Source of the DNA: Coriobacteriaceae bacterium
Lineage (GTDB): Bacteria; Actinomycetota; Coriobacteriia; Coriobacteriales; Coriobacteriaceae
NCBI GenBank assembly: GCA_025993015.1
Contig: DAJPFV010000001.1
Span: 1,984,001-2,048,000 of the forward strand
Length of the DNA: 64,000 bases
Direction of reading: 5' to 3'
Position 1 is the stretch's first letter, and each line of letters opens with the position of its first letter. Positions 8,759 through 17,458 of this stretch are shown in pieces. The notes beneath the pieces were generated by a model. The model ran no database searches, had not been told where the DNA came from, and saw only the letters and a program-made list of their open reading frames with translations. A program made the position numbers and the translations under genes.

Positions 8759-10170
8759 TATCCGATCGCTCCTTCCATCTCGAGCTTGATCAGGTTGTTC
8801 ATCTCGACGGCATACTCCAACGGCAGCTCCTTGGAGACCGGGTTGGCAAAGCCGTTGACGATCATGGTGCGGGCCTCTTCCTCCGAGATGCCGCGGCTCA
8901 TCAGGTAGAACACCTTGTCGTCGCCGATGCGGCCGATGGTGGCCTCGTGGCCGATGTCGACGTTCTTGGCGCGGATGTCCATGGCCGGGATGGTGTCGGA
9001 TCGGCTCTGGTCGTCGAGCATGAGCGACTGGCAGCTCACGGTTGCCTTGGAGCCCTCGGCCTTGGGCGTGGCCACGATGGAGCTGCGGAACGTCTGGATG
9101 CCGCCGCTCTTGGAGATACCCTTGGTCTCGACCGTTGCCGAGGTCTCAGGCGCGTTGAGCACGACCTTGCAGCCGGTGTCGAGGTTCTGACCGGCGCCGG
9201 CAAAGGTGATGCCGGTAAAGCTCGAGCGGGCGCGGCGGCCATTGAGCACGCTCATGGGGTAGAGGTAGCCCACGTGGCTGCCGAAGGAGCCGCTGATCCA
9301 CTCGATGTCGCCGTCCTCGTCCACGCGCGCACGCTTGGTGTTGAGGTTGTACATGTTCTTGGACCAGTTCTCGATGGTCGAGTAGCGCAGGTGCGCACGC
9401 TTGCCCACAAAGAGCTCGACGGCGCCGGCGTGGAGGTTTGCCACGTTGTACTTGGGCGCGGAGCAACCCTCGATAAAGTGCAGGTCGGCATCGTCCTCGA
9501 CGATGATGAGCGTGTGCTCAAACTGACCGGCGCCCTTGGCGTTGAGACGGAAGTAGCTCTGCAGCGGAAAATCGAGCTTGGTGCCCTTGGGCACGTAGAC
9601 AAACGAGCCGCCCGACCACACGGCGCCGTGCAGGGCCGCAAACTTGTGGTCGGTGGGCGGGATGAGCGTCATAAACTTCTCGTGGATGAGCGGCTCCCAC
9701 TGCGGGTCGTGCAGGGCCTCCTCGATGCCGGAGTAGACGATGCCCATCTTGGAGGCGGTGTCCTGCATGTTGTGGTAGACGAGCTCGGAGTCGTACTGCG
9801 CGCCGACGCCCGCCAGGTAGCTGCGCTCGGCCTCGGGGATACCTAGGCGCTCAAAGGTGTTCTTGATGTCGTCGGGCACCGACTCCCAGTCGTGCTTTTG
9901 GTCGGTGTTGGGCTTGACGTAGGTGACGATGTTGTCCATGTCCAGGCCCTCGATGGAGGGGCCCCACGTCGGATCCGGGAAGCGGTTGAAGATTTCGAGG
10001 GACTTTAAGCGCAGGTCGAGCATCCACTGCGGCTCGTCCTTTTTGGCGCTGATCTCGCGCACGATGTCGGGCGTGATGCCGGCGTCGAGGCGCTCGAATC
10101 CCTCCTCGCCATAGGTGAAGTCGTAGAGGCTGCGGTCGATGTCCGCGACCTCGGTGCGGTTCTTGGTCAT
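8758..10170 (-). CDS. sufB: Fe-S assembly scaffold SufB
   Basis: 470 residues, the normal length. Family signatures are VYVPKGTKLDFPLQSYFRLN in the middle, IEGCSAPKYNVANLHAG, and the C-terminal ATIGRIGDDKVFYLMSRGI followed by NGFANPVSKELPLEYAVEMN. SufB is the main cluster-building subunit. An AAAGGGG ribosome site lies just before the ATG at 10170. Only 12 bp separate it from sufC upstream. Confidence 0.97.
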   Translation of the reverse strand: MTKNRTEVADIDRSLYDFTYGEEGFERLDAGITPDIVREISAKKDEPQWMLDLRLKSLEIFNRFPDPTWGPSIEGLDMDNIVTYVKPNTDQKHDWESVPDDIKNTFERLGIPEAERSYLAGVGAQYDSELVYHNMQDTASKMGIVYSGIEEALHDPQWEPLIHEKFMTLIPPTDHKFAALHGAVWSGGSFVYVPKGTKLDFPLQSYFRLNAKGAGQFEHTLIIVEDDADLHFIEGCSAPKYNVANLHAGAVELFVGKRAHLRYSTIENWSKNMYNLNTKRARVDEDGDIEWISGSFGSHVGYLYPMSVLNGRRARSSFTGITFAGAGQNLDTGCKVVLNAPETSATVETKGISKSGGIQTFRSSIVATPKAEGSKATVSCQSLMLDDQSRSDTIPAMDIRAKNVDIGHEATIGRIGDDKVFYLMSRGISEEEARTMIVNGFANPVSKELPLEYAVEMNNLIKLEMEGAIG

Positions 10171-10182
10171 TGCGTCGCCCCT

Positions 10183-10983
10183 TTACGCCTGCTGCTCGGC
10201 AGCGGCGGCCTCGGCCTGGGCGCGCTGCTCGGCGGCCTCGCGCTCGAAGGTCTCAAAACCGTTCTTGTCGATCCAGGGGATGAGCGAGGCGTCGTCCTCG
10301 CGCACGATGTGGCCCTTGACCATAACGTGGACGCGGTCGACATCCAGGTGCTCCAAGATGCGCGTGTTGTGTGTGATGATGAGCATGGAGCCGTCGCAGC
10401 TCTTGCGGTAGGCGTCCATGCCGTGGCTGACGGTGGACAGGGCGTCGACGTCTAGGCCCGAGTCGGTCTCGTCGAGGATGGCGAGCTTGGGCTGCAGCAA
10501 CAGGAGCTGGAGCATCTCGACCTTCTTCTTCTCGCCGCCCGAGAAGCCCACGCCCAGCTCGCGGTTGAGGTAGGCGGTATCCATGTTGAGCTCTGCCGCG
10601 AGCTCCTTGACGCGACGGCGGAACTCCTTGCCCTTCATCTCCGGGCCGGGGCGGCCGGCGATGCTGGCGCGCAAAAAGCTCGACAGCGGCACGCCCGGAA
10701 TCTCGACCGGGGCCTGGAAGCTCAGGAACAGGCCGGCGCGCGAGCGCTTGTCGGTGGTGAGTTCAGTGATGTCCTGGCCGTCAAAGACGATGCGGCCGTC
10801 GTTGACCGTGTAAACGGGGTCGCCCATGACCAGGTGGCCGAGGGTGGACTTGCCGGCGCCGTTGGGTCCCATCAGAACGTGGGTCTCGCCGGCGGCGACG
10901 TTGAGGTTGACGTTGTGGAGGATGGTCTTCTCGTCCACGGAGGCGGTCAGACCTTCGATGGAAAGCAGCGGATTTGCGCTCAT
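10183..10983 (-). CDS. sufC: SufC ATPase of the SUF system
   Basis: 266 residues. Walker A is GPNGAGKST, the ABC signature FSGGEKKKVEMLQ, and Walker B LAILDETDSGLD, followed by the switch His in ITHNTRIL. SufC powers the SufBC2D complex in the cytoplasm. The ATG at 10983 has GAGAGGG at the right distance; an in-frame ATG 30 bp further up has only a weak site. The tail is rich in Ala, Glu and Gln, probably disordered. It is the first gene of the suf operon, divergent from an Rrf2 regulator. Confidence 0.96.
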   Translation of the reverse strand: MSANPLLSIEGLTASVDEKTILHNVNLNVAAGETHVLMGPNGAGKSTLGHLVMGDPVYTVNDGRIVFDGQDITELTTDKRSRAGLFLSFQAPVEIPGVPLSSFLRASIAGRPGPEMKGKEFRRRVKELAAELNMDTAYLNRELGVGFSGGEKKKVEMLQLLLLQPKLAILDETDSGLDVDALSTVSHGMDAYRKSCDGSMLIITHNTRILEHLDVDRVHVMVKGHIVREDDASLIPWIDKNGFETFEREAAEQRAQAEAAAAEQQA

Positions 10984-11067
10984 GCTGTCCCTCTCTGTAT
11001 ATGGTGTACTCATAGGTGTACTAAACCCTAGGAATCTTCTCGGAATAAAGTTACTATGGGTTCGGCG

Positions 11068-11091
11068 TTAGTCAAGGGAAAACCCGACTAA
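11068..11091. promoter_or_regulatory. Candidate operator upstream of sufC
   Basis: TTAGTC (11068-11073) and GACTAA (11086-11091) form a 6-bp inverted repeat with a 12-bp centre. CGACT is repeated just beyond (11097-11103 region). It lies about 85-110 bp before sufC in the gap shared with the Rrf2 gene. A binding site for that regulator is a reasonable guess, not shown. Confidence 0.4.
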
Positions 11092-11111
11092 TCCACTCGA
11101 CTTTTTAGATG

Positions 11112-11190
11112 TGGGACATAATAATCAGGCTTGTTTGCCCCGCGTGCATAAGATTTGGGACAAACAAGCCTGGTATTTTGTCTCGGCTAC
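11112..11190. repeat. Pair of inverted REP-like units (BIME-like)
   Basis: CAGGCTTGTTTG (11126-11137) and CAAACAAGCCTG (11161-11172) are a perfect 12-bp inverted pair. Each arm is one REP-like unit: the right unit reads GGGACAAACAAGCCTG then TATTTTGTCTCG, and the left unit is its near copy in reverse (GGGACATAATAATCAGG). The single unit beside RayT shares the outer bases. The pair lies between the sufC promoter side and the Rrf2 start, so it will be in the regulator's leader or promoter. Confidence 0.65.
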
Positions 11191-11205
11191 GATGAGAGGG
11201 TAGGT

Positions 11206-11637
11206 ATGCTCATTTCTTCTAAGGGCCGCTATGCCCTTCGTCTGATGATCTATATCGCAGCGCTTGGTGACGCCGAGGGCAAGATTGCCCTTCGCGAGGT
11301 CGCTGACCGCGAGCATATTTCACAAAAGTATTTGGAGCAGCTGGTTCGTCCGCTCATGAAGGCGGGCCTGCTTAGGAGCGTGCGCGGTAAGGGCGGCGGC
11401 TACATGATGGCGAAGGACCCGGCCGAGGTGCGCGCCGGCGACATCCTGCGTGCCGTCGAGGGCAGCACGGCTCCGGTGGCGTGCGATGGCATCGACAACA
11501 GCTGCACCCGCAGCGATTTGTGCTCGACCGTCAAGTTCTGGCGCGGTTTGGACGACGTGATCGAAAAGTACGTCGACGGCGTGACGTTGGCCGACCTGGC
11601 CGCCGTCCCCGAAATCAACTTTGACATTAAGCTGTAG
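11206..11637 (+). CDS. Rrf2-family transcriptional regulator (IscR/SufR-like)
   Basis: 143 residues from an ATG with a GAGAGGG site. The N-terminal winged helix is SSKGRYALRLMIYIAAL then ISQKYLEQLVRPLMKAGLL and the wing SVRGKGGGYMMA. Cysteines at 93, 100 and 106 give C-x6-C-x5-C, close to the C-x5-C-x5-C Fe-S ligand pattern of IscR. Regulators of this type sense cluster status and repress suf or isc genes when clusters are sufficient. Divergence from sufC makes this the likely suf regulator. The extra residue in the first spacer is a small departure from IscR. Confidence 0.92.
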   Translation: MLISSKGRYALRLMIYIAALGDAEGKIALREVADREHISQKYLEQLVRPLMKAGLLRSVRGKGGGYMMAKDPAEVRAGDILRAVEGSTAPVACDGIDNSCTRSDLCSTVKFWRGLDDVIEKYVDGVTLADLAAVPEINFDIKL

Positions 11638-11645
11638 GGGTGCAA

Positions 11646-11933
11646 ATGGCATCTCTCGACAAGGTGTACAAGCAAATCGAAGTTTTTGCTCGGGAATGTG
11701 ACGCCGAGAAGGTCGTGTTGTTTGGTTCTCGTGCTCGAGGCGACAACTTGCCCAAGAGCGATATTGACATCGCCGTAGCAGGTTGCCGGGATTTCGGCCG
11801 TTTCTCATATTTGATCGAGGAACATCTTGATACTCTTTTAGATGTAGATGTCGTCAATCTCGACGAGTCCCTCTCGCAGCAATTGCTCGATGAGATTGCC
11901 AGGGATGGTGTGATTCTGTATGAAAAAATATGA
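11646..11933 (+). CDS. mntA: MNT-type minimal nucleotidyltransferase antitoxin
   Basis: 95 residues. The nucleotidyltransferase motif is LFGSRARGDNLPKSDIDIAV: Gly27-Ser28 and Asp39/Asp41, with a third acidic residue in LLDVDVVNLD. TAGGGG precedes the ATG at 11646 (a GTG two codons earlier is possible). The gene overlaps the following HEPN gene by 14 bp. In characterised MNT-HEPN modules the nucleotidyltransferase silences the HEPN RNase by adding AMP to it. It starts 8 bp after the Rrf2 stop and may be read from the same promoter. Confidence 0.88.
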   Translation: MASLDKVYKQIEVFARECDAEKVVLFGSRARGDNLPKSDIDIAVAGCRDFGRFSYLIEEHLDTLLDVDVVNLDESLSQQLLDEIARDGVILYEKI

Positions 11934-12339
11934 GAACTTTGTTAGCGCCTTGGCGAATCTTGAGGATGCGCCCAATCAGGATCTCAACAATGATTTTGTT
12001 CAGAGTGGATTGATTAATAAGTTCAATCTTCAATTTGAACTGAGCTGGAAGCTCCTTAAGCGTCTGCTCGAGTATGAGGGCGCCACGCTTGCCGCGTCGG
12101 GGTCTCCTCGTGCCATCGTGAAGGAGTCGTACCGATTCTACGACTTTATTGATGAGGCGGCCTGGCTAGACATGCTCAGAGACCGCAATACGAACGTCCA
12201 TATCTACGACAACAAGCTCGCTCAAGATTTGATTCAGCGCATCTTGAACGTCTATATCCCCGCTTTCTGTCAGTTGAGGGACGGGCTGATGGAGCGATAC
12301 GGCGAGCTTCTGATGGCGCCCGACGACCAGTTTGTTTAA
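11920..12339 (+). CDS. hepT: HEPN-domain toxin, HI0074 / nucleotidyltransferase substrate-binding family
   Basis: 139 residues, nearly all helical. The HEPN RNase motif R-x4-H is Arg89-NTNV-His94, followed by IYD, as in HepT-like toxins. FELSWKLLKRLLEYEG at about 39-54 and SPRAIVKESYRF are typical of the HI0074 type. It pairs with the overlapping MNT gene. HEPN toxins cut RNA; the His-following Tyr (Tyr96) is where AMP is attached in studied systems. Confidence 0.88.
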   Translation: MKKYENFVSALANLEDAPNQDLNNDFVQSGLINKFNLQFELSWKLLKRLLEYEGATLAASGSPRAIVKESYRFYDFIDEAAWLDMLRDRNTNVHIYDNKLAQDLIQRILNVYIPAFCQLRDGLMERYGELLMAPDDQFV

Positions 12340-12381
12340 TTCCTTAAGATTTCGCGGAGGGTTGTTGCCGTTTACCGAGGG

Positions 12382-12397
12382 GTTGTTGTGCAACAAC
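12382..12397. promoter_or_regulatory. Palindrome upstream of the surface-protein gene
   Basis: GTTGTTG-TG-CAACAAC is a 7-bp inverted repeat 70 bp before the next gene. The 12-mer TTGTTGTGCAAC within it recurs at 14311-14322, just after that gene. It could be an operator or a small element end; no protein is known to bind it. Confidence 0.35.
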
Positions 12398-12467
12398 GGG
12401 CGAGCTGCAATACTTATTTTTATCTTTGCAAACTGAACTTTAACTACACCAATGCAGGGAGGATCTT

Positions 12468-14245
12468 ATGCAGCCCAAGCATTCTGCTATTGTCGCGGGC
12501 CTGACGTTGGCGCTTTCGTTTGGCGCCGTTTCCGCGCCGGCACCCGCCGCTGCCGAGGAGCCCACGCCGGGCGTTGCCTCGGATGCCACCGATATCGATA
12601 AGGGTCTCTACACCCAGCAGTCCTTCTCAGGCGTGCTGAGGTCGGTCCAGGGCGTTTCGTTTGTCAACGTGACTCCCGAGATGAAGTACTTTACCAAGTA
12701 CGAGAGCCATGGTAACTACAACCAGGGCTTTTCGTACGGTGACGGCTATAACGCGTTGGGCTATTACCAGTTCGACCGCCGCTGGTCGCTCATTCCGTTT
12801 ATGAAGCAGGTCTACAACTACAGCCCCGAAAAATACAGCATGCTCAAGGATGCGATTGATCGCGGCAGCGAGATTTCCAACACGAGCAATGCCATGTACG
12901 AGAACGGTCAGCTCACCGAGTTGGGCCGTATTGCGCAGGAGGCCTTCCAGGGTGCTTACAACACCGATCCTGTTGAGTTTCAGCACTTCAAGATGCTTAT
13001 GCGTACAACTCGTACTATGCGGTGACCGAGGCGTGGCTCAAGAGCGGCCTGGGTATTGATATTTCGGGCCGCGCCGACTGCGTCAAGGGCATGGTATGGA
13101 GCATTACCAACATGTGCGGCACTGGTGGCTGCAGGGACTTTTTCCGCTGGGCGAATCTTTCCAACGATATGTCCGACCGCGAGTTTGTGACGGCGCTCTC
13201 CAACAGCGTGGTCAATAACGTGGCGACCAAGTATTCGAGCCAGCCCCAGTATCATGAGGGCTGGAAGAACCGCTACCGCAACGAGCTAAAGGACTGCTTG
13301 GTTTATATCGCTGAGGACGAGGCAGCCGCTGCGACGCCCGTGCAGCCCGAGCCTACGCCGGCGCCCTCGCCGACACCTGATTCGAATGACGACTCGAGTG
13401 ACGATGCCAACGATGACAGGATGGATGCGCCCTCGACCGATGCTGACGGTAATGGCTCTGCTGGTGGCACTACCAACGACGGCTTTACCTCGAACGGCTC
13501 CGATTCGAACGGCTCTGCTGCGGGCGATTCGTCTTCAAGCTCTGCCGGCAATACGGACAGCGACGCTTCTGGTTCGACCGACGCTGGCACCTCTAACTCA
13601 TCCACCGGCTCGAGCGATTCGTCCGTTGACACCGGCTCTAACAACGGCTCCGGCTCTGACGCAACCCCTGATTCCGACGCTTCCAAGGACGACTCGAATA
13701 AGGCGCCGGACGCTCCCGTTGCTTCGCCGGACAAGAAGCCTTCTTTCTCCGTGCAGCTTGGTTCTACGCTGGGCTCTTCGCTGATGGCTGGCGTCAATAA
13801 TGGCTCGACCCAGAACAAGGACAATTCTGATCAGGTTTCCACGGAAAAGACCGAGGCCGCAAAGGGCGACTCCAAGGACAAGGCTTCCGAGAAGACCGAA
13901 TCTGATAAGGGTTCTAGCTCTGAGGAGAAGGACGACAAATCCGCTCAGAAGAAGGACGAGAGCAAGACCGAGGGCGAAAAGAAACAGCCCGAAGACGACG
14001 ACAAGAGCGGTGCTGACAACCAGGTCCAAGAGCAAAATGACTCCAAGACGGTGACCACTACAACCACGACGACTACAACGACCAAGTCATCTGGCGGTAA
14101 CATGCCCAAGACGGGCGACCTTATCGTTATGGCGAGCCTTGCCAGTGCAAGCTTGGCCACACTGGGCGCTACGTCTATCGTAAGTGGTAAGCATAAGCTC
14201 GATCAGCAGAAGAAAGCTTCTGGGGAGGACGGCTCGGAGGAGTAG
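12468..14245 (+). pseudogene. Secreted, sortase-anchored surface protein, interrupted by a frameshift
   Basis: The ATG at 12468 follows GGGAGGA. It begins with a signal peptide (IVAGLTLALSFGAVSAPAPA) and a domain with YESHGNYNQGFSYGDGYNALGY, which looks like a lysozyme/transglycosylase-type fold (Glu in YESHG). The frame closes at 13025. From about 12986 the homologous reading continues in the -1 frame as QDAYAYNSYYAVTEAW and runs to 14245. One missing base in CAGCACTTCAAGATG explains it. The second half carries a Ser/Asp/Thr-rich stalk, a Lys/Glu-rich stretch, MPKTGD as an LPxTG-type sorting signal, a hydrophobic span and a charged tail. No slippery heptamer is visible, so mutation or sequencing error is likelier than programmed shifting. 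Confidence 0.75.
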
Positions 14246-14277
14246 CCTCTTGGTTGCTAGATAACTAAAGAGTTGGG

Positions 14278-14314
14278 ACGGGGTCCGGTGCGAATGCGTC
14301 GGGCCCCGTTTTGT
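14278..14314 (+). terminator. Rho-independent terminator after the surface-protein gene
   Basis: ACGGGGTCCG (14278-14287) pairs with CGGGCCCCGT (14300-14309) with one mismatch, followed by TTTTG. It lies 32 bp after the stop. Confidence 0.8.
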
Positions 14315-14447
14315 TGTGCAACGATTAGTTGTGCCCCCTCACGCCTCTTGTTGCTACCGTTGCCCGATATGTTTGCGCGGCGTCATCGGTACATGCGATG
14401 CGGTCATTACAATTGGCATCGTGCTGCGATTTAGGGGGAACGCTTTG

Positions 14448-16244
14448 GTGTCTGAACAGGCAAATGTTGATTGTGCTGCTGGCTTTGGCGTGCGCTTGAT
14501 CGGCTGTGCCGACGATGCGGTTTTGCCCATTGGCATGCACGACTATGCGGAGGCCCTTGGTTGCTGCATGCTGGTTGACAAGACCATGTTTATTGCTGAT
14601 GTGTTGGACTGCGACGCGTCCGTTGTGGTGTGCTGTCGACCCGAGGGTTTTGGCAAGAGCATGAACTTGTCGATGCTCAGGGCTTTTCTGGAGCGTCCGG
14701 CGGTCGGTCGCGCCGGTCGGATCTCGTTTGCCGATGCTCAGATTTGGGATGCGAACGGCGGGCGCTATCGGGATGAGTATGCTTGCTATCCGGTGATATC
14801 GCTGGACTTTTCTGGCGCTGCGAGGTGTGGCCCCGCTGTTGCCGGCGTCGTGCGCGATGCCCTTTCGGGCGAGTGCGCTCGCTTGTTGGCGCTCTTGGAG
14901 GCTCCGGATTTAGCTCGAGATAAGGTGCGTCACATCGAACGTGTCGCGCGTGGCGTGGCGAGCGCGGACGAGGTTGACTCGGTGCTCGGTGTGCTCATAG
15001 AGCTGCTGGAGATTGCCTGCGATGAGCAGGTTGTATTGCTCGTTGATGGGTACGATGCGGCGTGGTCTCGCCGTGCGAGCGCGAGGGACGCTTCCGACGC
15101 CGATCCGGCAGAACTACTTGACCGTGTGTTGTTCGACGCCATTGCCACTGCGCGTGATTCGTTGCGGCTGACGTGTCTGATGGGGGAGCGTCCCAGTCCT
15201 GCCGAAGTGGCGCTTTCTTCGCGCGGCTGCTCGTATTGTCTGACGACGCCGCTGTCGGCGTGGTGTGACCGATGTTTCGGTTTTTCGGATGCCGAGGTCG
15301 AGGCTCTATTGAATCATACTGGACGCGAGGAATACCTGGATGATGCGCGTGAATGGCTCGAGGGATATCGGTTTGGTAGGGCCTATTGCTCGAGTCCAGC
15401 GCGTGTGATCGGTTTTCTGGACCGAGGCTGCACGGCGCCTGTGCGCGCCGATCTGTATGGGTATGCGGATTGCCTGAGTAGGGTAGTTGCCGGGTGGAAT
15501 CTCGACCGCCTTTCGGTCTTGTTTGATTTGCTCGAGGCCCATGGGTGCGCTGAGGTCCCGCTTTGTTTGGGCACTGCAGAGCCAGATGTCTCGCCTGACG
15601 ATGGCATGTGGACAGCGCTGTATCTGTCTGGTTTTCTCACGACGGATATGACTGAGGAGCCAGAGCGTGGCGATCGCCTCCGTGCCTTGCGATTGCCCAA
15701 TAAAGAGCTTCGCCGGGCCTTGCGTCTAGTGATTGTTGAGTGGTTTGAGTGCGCTGCCGAAGACATTCGAGACGTCGATGCGTTTCGCGACGGGCTGTGC
15801 CGTGGGAACGAGGATACCGTGAGGCGGGCGCTAAGCCGCATCCCGGGGGATGCGGGTATCGGTGAGACCGACCCAGATAAGCCGCTGCCATATCATCTGC
15901 TCTTGCAGGGGCTCTGCTTTGGCTTGCCAGGCTATGCCAATCCTGCTTCGAGGCGAAAGTGTGGCGCGGGTCGCTGGGACATCCAGGTTTTTCCTACGGG
16001 CTCTGTGTTCGACGTAGCTGACACGATCGGCATGCTGGACGAGCGCCCGCTTATAACGATCAATATGATGTATGACCCCGATGTGGATGCGCTGGGGTTG
16101 GAATTGCTGGCCGTGCAGTCGCTACTCGACATAGAGCGCGACGGCATCGACGAAATCCGTGTACCACGCCCCGGCGTGGGTCGCATGCGCTGGGGGTTCG
16201 GTTTTGATGGGCAGCATGTGGCTACGGTGTGCCAGCGGCTTTAA
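14448..16244 (+). CDS. AAA-ATPase-like / PD-(D/E)XK family protein with degenerate active sites
   Basis: 598 residues from GTG 14448 (AGGGGGAA 7 bp before; a GTG at 14316 would overlap the terminator). The family opening VDKTMFIADVL and Walker A RPEGFGKSMNLSML (about 64-77) match the AAA-ATPase-like proteins common in gut bacteria. Two key features differ. The Walker B box, normally LIDEYD, is LVDGYDAAW. In the C-terminal nuclease-like domain GAGRWDIQVFP is present, but the strand that normally carries E-x-K reads ITINMMYDPD. Both chemistries may therefore be lost. Function is unknown even for intact relatives, which are suspected mobile or defence genes. It is a stand-alone gene ending 24 bp from the opposed glycosyltransferase. 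Confidence 0.8.
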   Translation: MSEQANVDCAAGFGVRLIGCADDAVLPIGMHDYAEALGCCMLVDKTMFIADVLDCDASVVVCCRPEGFGKSMNLSMLRAFLERPAVGRAGRISFADAQIWDANGGRYRDEYACYPVISLDFSGAARCGPAVAGVVRDALSGECARLLALLEAPDLARDKVRHIERVARGVASADEVDSVLGVLIELLEIACDEQVVLLVDGYDAAWSRRASARDASDADPAELLDRVLFDAIATARDSLRLTCLMGERPSPAEVALSSRGCSYCLTTPLSAWCDRCFGFSDAEVEALLNHTGREEYLDDAREWLEGYRFGRAYCSSPARVIGFLDRGCTAPVRADLYGYADCLSRVVAGWNLDRLSVLFDLLEAHGCAEVPLCLGTAEPDVSPDDGMWTALYLSGFLTTDMTEEPERGDRLRALRLPNKELRRALRLVIVEWFECAAEDIRDVDAFRDGLCRGNEDTVRRALSRIPGDAGIGETDPDKPLPYHLLLQGLCFGLPGYANPASRRKCGAGRWDIQVFPTGSVFDVADTIGMLDERPLITINMMYDPDVDALGLELLAVQSLLDIERDGIDEIRVPRPGVGRMRWGFGFDGQHVATVCQRL

Positions 16245-16268
16245 GCGCCGAGGTGTTTCCGGCTTCCG

Positions 16269-17288
16269 TTACTCGGCGTCCTTCAGGGGCGGCATGGGCT
16301 TCCAGTTGGGGTCCTTAACGATCTTGCGGGCGTCCTTCATGCCACGGCGCAGCGCCGGAATACCGGTCTTAAAGCATTTGTCGACTGCTGCCAGACGAAT
16401 GAACTCCTTGCAGAAGGTCGCGGCATTGCCCAGACGGAACAGCACGGGGTGGTAGTCGCCGTAGATCTGCATGTAGCGTGCCAGATAACCGCGGTTGCGC
16501 ATGATGTAGTAGCGGTTGGTGTCGCTCGTGGAGTTGAGCTGTCGTTTGCCGGCGATGTCCCAGTTGGAGACGGCGCGGGCGCGCTTGAGCACCACGTCGG
16601 CGACCACGGCGGCGGGGAAGTGCTGGCTGGCCACGTAGCCGTAGCAGGCATCGTCGCCGTAGATAAAGAAGCGCGCATCGGGCAGGCCAATCTTGTCGAC
16701 CACGCGGCGCGAGAACATGCCGCCCTCAAAGCACAGCTGGTTCATGGCGCGGTAGCCCTCGGGGCCCAAGTCCCACTTGGCGACAGGGTTGGGAATGCCG
16801 AGCGAAAGGATGAGTTGGTATTGCCAAAAGAAGGCGCCGCCGTCAAAGTCCAGGCGCGAACCCTGGATAACATCGTAGCGGTCGGTCCACTTGGCAAGAC
16901 GCTCGATGCCTTCGGGGATGACGAGCACGTCGTCGTCCATCACCCAGAACCACTGGGCGCCCAGGTCGTAGGCGCATTTGGTGCCGGCGGAGAAGCCACC
17001 TGCACCGCCGCCGTTTTCGAGCTGCGGGGCGTAGATGACGCGGTCGGTGCCGCCCTGCGCGTCGGGCTGCTCGGTGTCGATGCCCCACAGGTTGGCCAGG
17101 CGCTCGTTAAATGCGGCGCACATGGCCTCGGTCTCGCGCGAATTCTCGTTATCGACAATCACGATGCGCCAGGGCGTTGCCGTGAGCTCGGTCATGGAGT
17201 CGAACAAGTTGGCCAGAAGTTCCTGGCGCTTGTACGTAACGACGACGATGGCGAGCTTGTCGATGGGGGCGGGAAGGGTTGAAGGCAT
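16269..17288 (-). CDS. Glycosyltransferase family 2, galactofuranosyltransferase (GlfT2)-like
   Basis: 339 residues. It opens with LAIVVVTYKRQELLANLFDS; the DxD-type metal site is WVMDDDVLV at about 138-146. FFIYGDDACYGYVASQHFP at about 229-247 holds the likely catalytic acidic residues, as in GlfT2-like enzymes. The ATG at 17288 is preceded by AAAGGA; an upstream extension was rejected. It probably adds a sugar to a cell-wall or surface glycan at the cytoplasmic face. Donor identity is not proven. Confidence 0.8.
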   Translation of the reverse strand: MPSTLPAPIDKLAIVVVTYKRQELLANLFDSMTELTATPWRIVIVDNENSRETEAMCAAFNERLANLWGIDTEQPDAQGGTDRVIYAPQLENGGGAGGFSAGTKCAYDLGAQWFWVMDDDVLVIPEGIERLAKWTDRYDVIQGSRLDFDGGAFFWQYQLILSLGIPNPVAKWDLGPEGYRAMNQLCFEGGMFSRRVVDKIGLPDARFFIYGDDACYGYVASQHFPAAVVADVVLKRARAVSNWDIAGKRQLNSTSDTNRYYIMRNRGYLARYMQIYGDYHPVLFRLGNAATFCKEFIRLAAVDKCFKTGIPALRRGMKDARKIVKDPNWKPMPPLKDAE

Positions 17289-17458
17289 GGGGCAATATAT
17301 CCTTTCACGCGCGGCGGGCGAGTGCTGCGCGGAAGCTATCGAATACGTCCTTGAGACTGTCCTATTGTAAAGGCTCGGCGCACCTTGACGGCAAGCTTTG
17401 AATAAAACGCAGGAACCTGTCACGGCTGTAGCGGCTTTAGCGTCTGACGGCAGCGTGT

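Noticed and set aside
12980..13025. Programmed -1 frameshift in the surface-protein gene
   Set aside because: No X-XXY-YYZ slippery heptamer and no strong downstream hairpin were seen at the join; a point deletion is the simpler reading.
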